In this document: one piece after another, positions 6,918 through 10,251 of the stretch | Layout of the letters: each line of letters opens with the position of its first letter | How positions within the stretch are numbered: the first letter of the stretch is position 1 | NCBI GenBank assembly: GCA_023419055.1 | Contig: JAEZYO010000991.1 | Coordinates: 1-10,251, forward strand | Direction of reading: 5' to 3' | Length of the DNA stretch: 10,251 nucleotides | DNA from: Pseudomonadota bacterium | GTDB taxonomy: Bacteria; Myxococcota; Polyangia; Polyangiales; Polyangiaceae | The notes under the pieces: generated by a model | Databases searched by the model: none | What the model was told of the DNA's origin: nothing | Seen by the model: only the letters and a program-made list of their open reading frames with translations | Program-made: the position numbers and the translations under genes

Positions 6918-8159
6918 TCAGAAGGGGCCGAGCCCGACGGGGGGAAGCCCGCTCGACGTACCTACACGCATGGGTTCGAGCTCCACGAGTCCTGCCTCCG
7001 CGTCGAAGCGGCGGACCAGGCCCGCCTCGATATCGGCGAGCAAGCACACGCTCGAGCAGCGCGCGTTGCAGTACAGGCTGCCGAAGGCCAGGCCGAACCC
7101 GAGCCCGTCGTCTCCGGACGACGCTTCTCGCAGCACCTCGAAGCGCTCCCCCTCGAGATCGAGCGAAAATAGTCGATTGTTGCCCTGCCCGCCGAGCGGC
7201 GTCTGGGTCTTCCCGAGCAGCACGCTTTCGCTCGAAAACTCGAGATCGGATTGGGGGGAAACGCCGAGCGCCTCGTAGGCGTCGATGCGGCGGCGTTCCA
7301 GAGGCGGCGTGACCGTGGCGTCCAAGAGGACGATCCCGCTGCGCGCCGGATCCTCGAGGTTCCCGTCGAAGTCGATCTTGCCGGTGCACGCGAGCGCAAC
7401 GGTATCCCCGGAGGGTGATAACGCGGCGCGTCCGCAAGCGCCCAGCTCCTCGAGGGGCCGCCGAAAGACCACGCGATCCGTCTCCGGATCCACGCCGACG
7501 ATCTCGGCGTCGCCTTGCGTCTCGAAATCGAGGGATTGACGGCCGAGCGTCACCCACACGAGCTCCCCAATCGGAGCGAGCGCCGTCGGGCGAGCGGGCA
7601 GCGGATCGCCTTCCGCTCGCAGCTCCACCCGGCCGAGGATCTCGGGCACCCTCGGATCGACGACGAGCAAGTCGCCGCCCTCGTCGAACGGCTCGTCACC
7701 GGCGTTCGGGTTCTCGCCGAAGCGCGCGACGTAGGCGCGCCCGTCTTCGAGCTCGAGGTAATCGTAAGGGTTCGACTCGAAGCCGGTCCCGATGGGGAGC
7801 TGCGCCCGCACCCGCGCCGTTCGCTCGTCCACCCACGTGACCACGTTGGTGCCGTAGCGATCGATCAGCACGACCTCGTCCGAGGCCGAACGATTCGAGG
7901 GTGCCACCACGTCGCCCGAGAGCGGAGCCGCGAGCTGCGACGCCTTGGTCGAGCCGCTCGAGATGAAGGACTCGCTCGCGGGCGTGCCGTCCGGCGCGAG
8001 CAGCGCGACCTGCGTGGACAGGTAGTCGCTCAAGATCGCGACTACCCCTGCCGGGCACTCGGCAGTGCCCTCGAGCTCGACCCCGCCCGTACCTCGGTCG
8101 AGCGATTTTACACCGCACGCCGAGAGACACAGGCAAGCAAGGCAGGTGAAGGCTCTCAT
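6918..8159 (-). CDS. Beta-propeller-like (YncE/YVTN type) lipoprotein, possible surface partner of the TonB receptor
   Basis: A 413-residue lipoprotein. The short signal MRAFTCLACLCLSACG has a canonical lipobox LSAC (C15). The rest is repeated beta-rich units typical of YncE/WD-like propellers: VVLIDRYGTNVVTWV (96-110), RAYVARFGENPNAGDEPFDE (141-160), GGDLLVVDPRVPEILGRVEL (161-180), AEIVGVDPETDRVVFRRPL (218-236), AALSPSGDTVALAC (245-258) and NRLFSLDLEGERFEVLRE (328-345). Mature Cys residues are C35, C242, C258 and a C-terminal cluster C364-C368-C372, enough for disulfides. The ATG overlaps the stop of the TonB receptor (ATGA), indicating translational coupling and a likely physical partnership. 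The closest known arrangement I can name is BtuG-BtuB in Bacteroides, where a propeller lipoprotein caps the cobalamin receptor; equating them is inference. A gap of 40 bases or slightly more, depending on the start chosen, separates it from the next lipoprotein gene. Confidence 0.75.
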   Translation of the reverse strand: MRAFTCLACLCLSACGVKSLDRGTGGVELEGTAECPAGVVAILSDYLSTQVALLAPDGTPASESFISSGSTKASQLAAPLSGDVVAPSNRSASDEVVLIDRYGTNVVTWVDERTARVRAQLPIGTGFESNPYDYLELEDGRAYVARFGENPNAGDEPFDEGGDLLVVDPRVPEILGRVELRAEGDPLPARPTALAPIGELVWVTLGRQSLDFETQGDAEIVGVDPETDRVVFRRPLEELGACGRAALSPSGDTVALACTGKIDFDGNLEDPARSGIVLLDATVTPPLERRRIDAYEALGVSPQSDLEFSSESVLLGKTQTPLGGQGNNRLFSLDLEGERFEVLREASSGDDGLGFGLAFGSLYCNARCSSVCLLADIEAGLVRRFDAEAGLVELEPMRVGTSSGLPPVGLGPF

Positions 8160-10153
8160 CGGGATCGGACTTCGAGCGAGACGAAGAAGCTCTGACCCGG
8201 CAGAGGGTAGCCGACGATATCGAAGCGCGCCGCGTCGAAAAGGTCCGCCGCGCGCCCCCGGAGCACCGCCCGCTCGCCGAAGAAGGCTTGTGAGAGCTCG
8301 AGGTCGAACGTGCTCTGCGCGGGGATGACGATGAGCCCCGCTGGATCTCCGTAGCGGCTCGCCTGGTGCAAGAAGAGCAGGCGGGCGCGGCTGCGATCGA
8401 GGCTGCCCGGGACATGTGGGCTCGTGGTCACGCCGAGCCCGGCCGAAGCCACGAACCGCGAGCGGAACGGCAGGATATCGTTCTCGAGGCGACGGTCAAA
8501 GGTCACGTCACGCGGATCGCTGAAGGTGAGTGAGACGTCCGCGTCGAGGTGAGAGGCGTAGTCGAGCCCCGCCGCGGTCTCGAGCCCGAGCACGCGCGCA
8601 GAGCGGACATTGACCGGCACCAGGTAGCCCTGCGCGGCGCGCACGTAGCTCACCAGGCGATCGGCGTGCCTCGCGTACGCCGCGACGTCGCCCCAGAGGT
8701 GCAACCTGCCGAACCGCCGCTGGGCGCGACCACCGATGTCTGCGGTGAGCCCGCGTTCCGGCAGGAGCGCGTCGTTCCCGCGCACCAGCGCCGAAGCGCC
8801 GTTGAGCTCGCCCAGCGTGGGGAAGCGCACGTAGCGACCCACGTTGGCGAACGCGGTCCAGAGCTCCGACTTTCGCAGCACGCCGAGGCGCCCCACCGGC
8901 TCCGCGTGCTCGCACGCCGAATCGTCTGCTCCCGAGCGGCACGCGAGCCCGCCCGTGCCGATGAGCTGCCAGACCTCGTCGAGCCGCCACGTGAGCGCCC
9001 CCGCGAGCCTCCCGCCCACGGCCTCGGCGCCGAGCTCCGCCACGCCGACGTCCTCGCGGTAAAGCTGGTCGATCGAGAGATCGAGCGCGGCCGTGAGGGC
9101 GAGCGGCGGCGCGAGCTCCAGGTCCACGAGCGCTCGCTGGTGCGCCCGTCGGCCGAGGATCTTCACTTCGCTCGAGGCGAAGCCGAGCTCGCGCAACGGG
9201 TCGTCGTAGACCGAGCTCGTGGTGACGAACGAGCTCGCGAGCTCGAAGCCGGCGAGCGGTCCCACCGGCTCACGAAGCGCGGTTCGCGACCGCACCCCGA
9301 GCAGCAGGCGCTCGTAACGAACCCGCGCCTCTTCCGAGGGGACGAGCGACAACTTCGGAACACCCTGCTCTCGGCTGGTCGCGTTCGCGAGCGCTTCCAA
9401 AGCCGCTTCCCCGAAGCGCGTCCGCCCGATGACCCAGGCGTCGATTAGACTCGAATCGGCGTTTTGCTGCTTGCCGGTCGCGTCGTCGCCAGGATCGAAG
9501 AGCGTGCCTCGATCGTTCGCGAAAGGGTAATCGTTCTCGGAGCGCGCGAGCGACACTCCAGCGAGGACGCCCGCTCTGTCGTTCCCGGTCGAACCCCACC
9601 CGTAGCCGGAGACGGTGCCGAAGCTTCCCGCGCTGATGGCCGCGCCCACCGCGTCCCGGCGGGGCTTCGGCGGCTCGAACAGGATGGCTCCGCCGATCCC
9701 GAACTCGTCCGCGTAAAGTGGCGCGTTGCCGCGATAGATTTCGACTCGATCGATCAACCAGAGCGGCACCTGCGACAGATCGGCGCTCCCTCCGACCTCG
9801 TCGTTCAGTCGAATCCCGGCCAGGTAGACCGGGGTTTGCGCGGCGGTGGCGCCTCGTACGGAAGCCGTCGCCGGCGCTCCGAAGCCTCCGTACTGCACGA
9901 CCTCGACGCCCGTCTCGCGGCGCAGCACGTCGGCTGCGGCGAGGCCAGGTGCCTCGAGCTCCTCTCTCCGCACCACCGAGCCCGCGACCGACTCGTCGCG
10001 CGGCGGCGTGCGAGGATGCAGCGGTGTTCCCTCGACCACGACCGACACGGGGGCGTTCGGTTCCTCCGCACGTGCAACGGCCGCCGTTGCAAAAAGCGCG
10101 ATCGACAGAGACCGCGGTTGGAGGATTCGGAGACCAGCCACGCGGCGCATCAT
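8156..10153 (-). CDS. TonB-dependent outer-membrane receptor (BtuB-like candidate)
   Basis: About 665 residues from ATG 10153 (ATG 10150 is adjacent). The frame is open to a GTG at 10213, but the ATG start gives a compact signal peptide with RR, a hydrophobic core (SLSIALFATAAVA) and cleavage near ARA/EE at 29. A TonB-box-like stretch VSVVVEG (36-42) follows. The plug domain (about 54-162) shows ADVLRRETGVEVVQYGG, ATASVRGA, PVYLAGIRLNDE and IDRVEIYRGNAPLY, then GIGGAI. The remaining 500 residues are alternating beta strands of the barrel, and the C-terminal end RAADLFDAARFDIVGYPLPG then SFFVSLEVRSR is a typical closing strand. C405 and C414 sit in a probable extracellular loop. Such receptors import siderophores, cobalamin or glycans using energy from TonB-ExbBD, none of which is encoded here. 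The general style and the propeller partner suggest BtuB-like uptake, but the ligand is unknown. It is the first gene of the minus-strand operon; its promoter would lie at or beyond the window end. Confidence 0.88.
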   Translation of the reverse strand: MMRRVAGLRILQPRSLSIALFATAAVARAEEPNAPVSVVVEGTPLHPRTPPRDESVAGSVVRREELEAPGLAAADVLRRETGVEVVQYGGFGAPATASVRGATAAQTPVYLAGIRLNDEVGGSADLSQVPLWLIDRVEIYRGNAPLYADEFGIGGAILFEPPKPRRDAVGAAISAGSFGTVSGYGWGSTGNDRAGVLAGVSLARSENDYPFANDRGTLFDPGDDATGKQQNADSSLIDAWVIGRTRFGEAALEALANATSREQGVPKLSLVPSEEARVRYERLLLGVRSRTALREPVGPLAGFELASSFVTTSSVYDDPLRELGFASSEVKILGRRAHQRALVDLELAPPLALTAALDLSIDQLYREDVGVAELGAEAVGGRLAGALTWRLDEVWQLIGTGGLACRSGADDSACEHAEPVGRLGVLRKSELWTAFANVGRYVRFPTLGELNGASALVRGNDALLPERGLTADIGGRAQRRFGRLHLWGDVAAYARHADRLVSYVRAAQGYLVPVNVRSARVLGLETAAGLDYASHLDADVSLTFSDPRDVTFDRRLENDILPFRSRFVASAGLGVTTSPHVPGSLDRSRARLLFLHQASRYGDPAGLIVIPAQSTFDLELSQAFFGERAVLRGRAADLFDAARFDIVGYPLPGQSFFVSLEVRSR

Positions 10154-10251
10154 AGTCACGGGGCCGAAACGAACGAGCGAGCCCGCGGGCCGGCGCAGTT
10201 TCGTGCGCTTCACGCCGCCGGGTGGTGCGTGGAAGACGCGTCGGAACGCTT

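Larger units (their letters stand above)
3087..10153 (-). other. Putative five-gene envelope operon
   Basis: Five minus-strand genes follow each other with ATGA overlap, a gap of 40-46 bases, TAGATG abutment and ATGA overlap. No terminator-like sequence is visible in the single gap, so one transcript is likely. Every product carries an export signal: Sec for the receptor, lipoprotein signals for three proteins and Tat for the last. This organisation suggests subunits or successive steps of one envelope process rather than unrelated neighbours. Confidence 0.7.

Noticed and set aside
4385..7312. A 975-codon open frame on the plus strand
   Set aside because: It lies antisense to three well-supported genes. 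Its product is an Arg/Ala/Glu-rich low-complexity sequence with no domain, as expected from the opposite strand of GC-rich coding DNA.
8549..9448. A 299-codon open frame on the plus strand opposite the TonB receptor
   Set aside because: It is antisense to the barrel domain, rich in Arg and Ala, and has no ribosome binding site or known motif.
10154..10213. GTG at 10213 as the start of the TonB receptor
   Set aside because: It would give a basic 40-residue tail before the signal peptide core. The ATG at 10153 gives a normal signal peptide, although neither has a clear ribosome binding site.
10154..10251. Possible cobalamin riboswitch upstream of the TonB receptor
   Set aside because: The minus strand has CGAAACTG followed by a G/C run, which recalls parts of the B12 element. 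The conserved B12-box and the rest of the core are not present in the visible bases, and the region is cut by the window end.

Overview
The window is GC-rich chromosomal DNA with strong G/C preference at third codon positions. It carries a coupled DUF1592/DUF1552 gene pair, a TonB-dependent receptor and several lipoproteins. Together these suggest a Gram-negative, didermal bacterium of the Myxococcota (Polyangiales-like). This is an inference from gene content and base composition; there is no rRNA or marker gene to confirm it. No tRNA, rRNA, CRISPR, insertion sequence or phage gene was seen, and there is no gene-free stretch longer than about 120 bases.

The left part (1-3065) is read on the plus strand. 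It starts with a small DUF2383 ferritin-like helical-bundle protein closed by a clear intrinsic terminator. Next comes a 508-residue mechanosensitive channel (MscS type) fused to a C-terminal cyclic-nucleotide-binding domain, apparently starting at TTG. Two unrecognised genes follow (167 and 141 residues). The first overlaps the channel stop codon in the motif TTGA, so the three may be one transcript.

The right part (3087-10251) is read on the minus strand and looks like one five-gene operon, in transcription order: TonB-dependent outer-membrane receptor; beta-propeller-like lipoprotein (ATGA overlap); after 40 bases or slightly more, a carbohydrate-binding-like lipoprotein; DUF1592 putative c-type-haem lipoprotein (stop and start abut, TAGATG); DUF1552 Tat-exported protein (ATGA overlap). 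The two strands converge at 3066-3086, where a hairpin-forming sequence lies.

All five operon products are predicted to be exported: one outer-membrane barrel, three lipoproteins and one Tat substrate. The tight coupling suggests a single envelope-located apparatus. It could capture a ligand at the surface (propeller plus receptor, reminiscent of the BtuG-BtuB pairing of Bacteroides) and process or oxidise something in the periplasm (DUF1592/DUF1552). That joint function is a hypothesis; the substrate is not readable from the sequence. It is the most interesting feature of the window.
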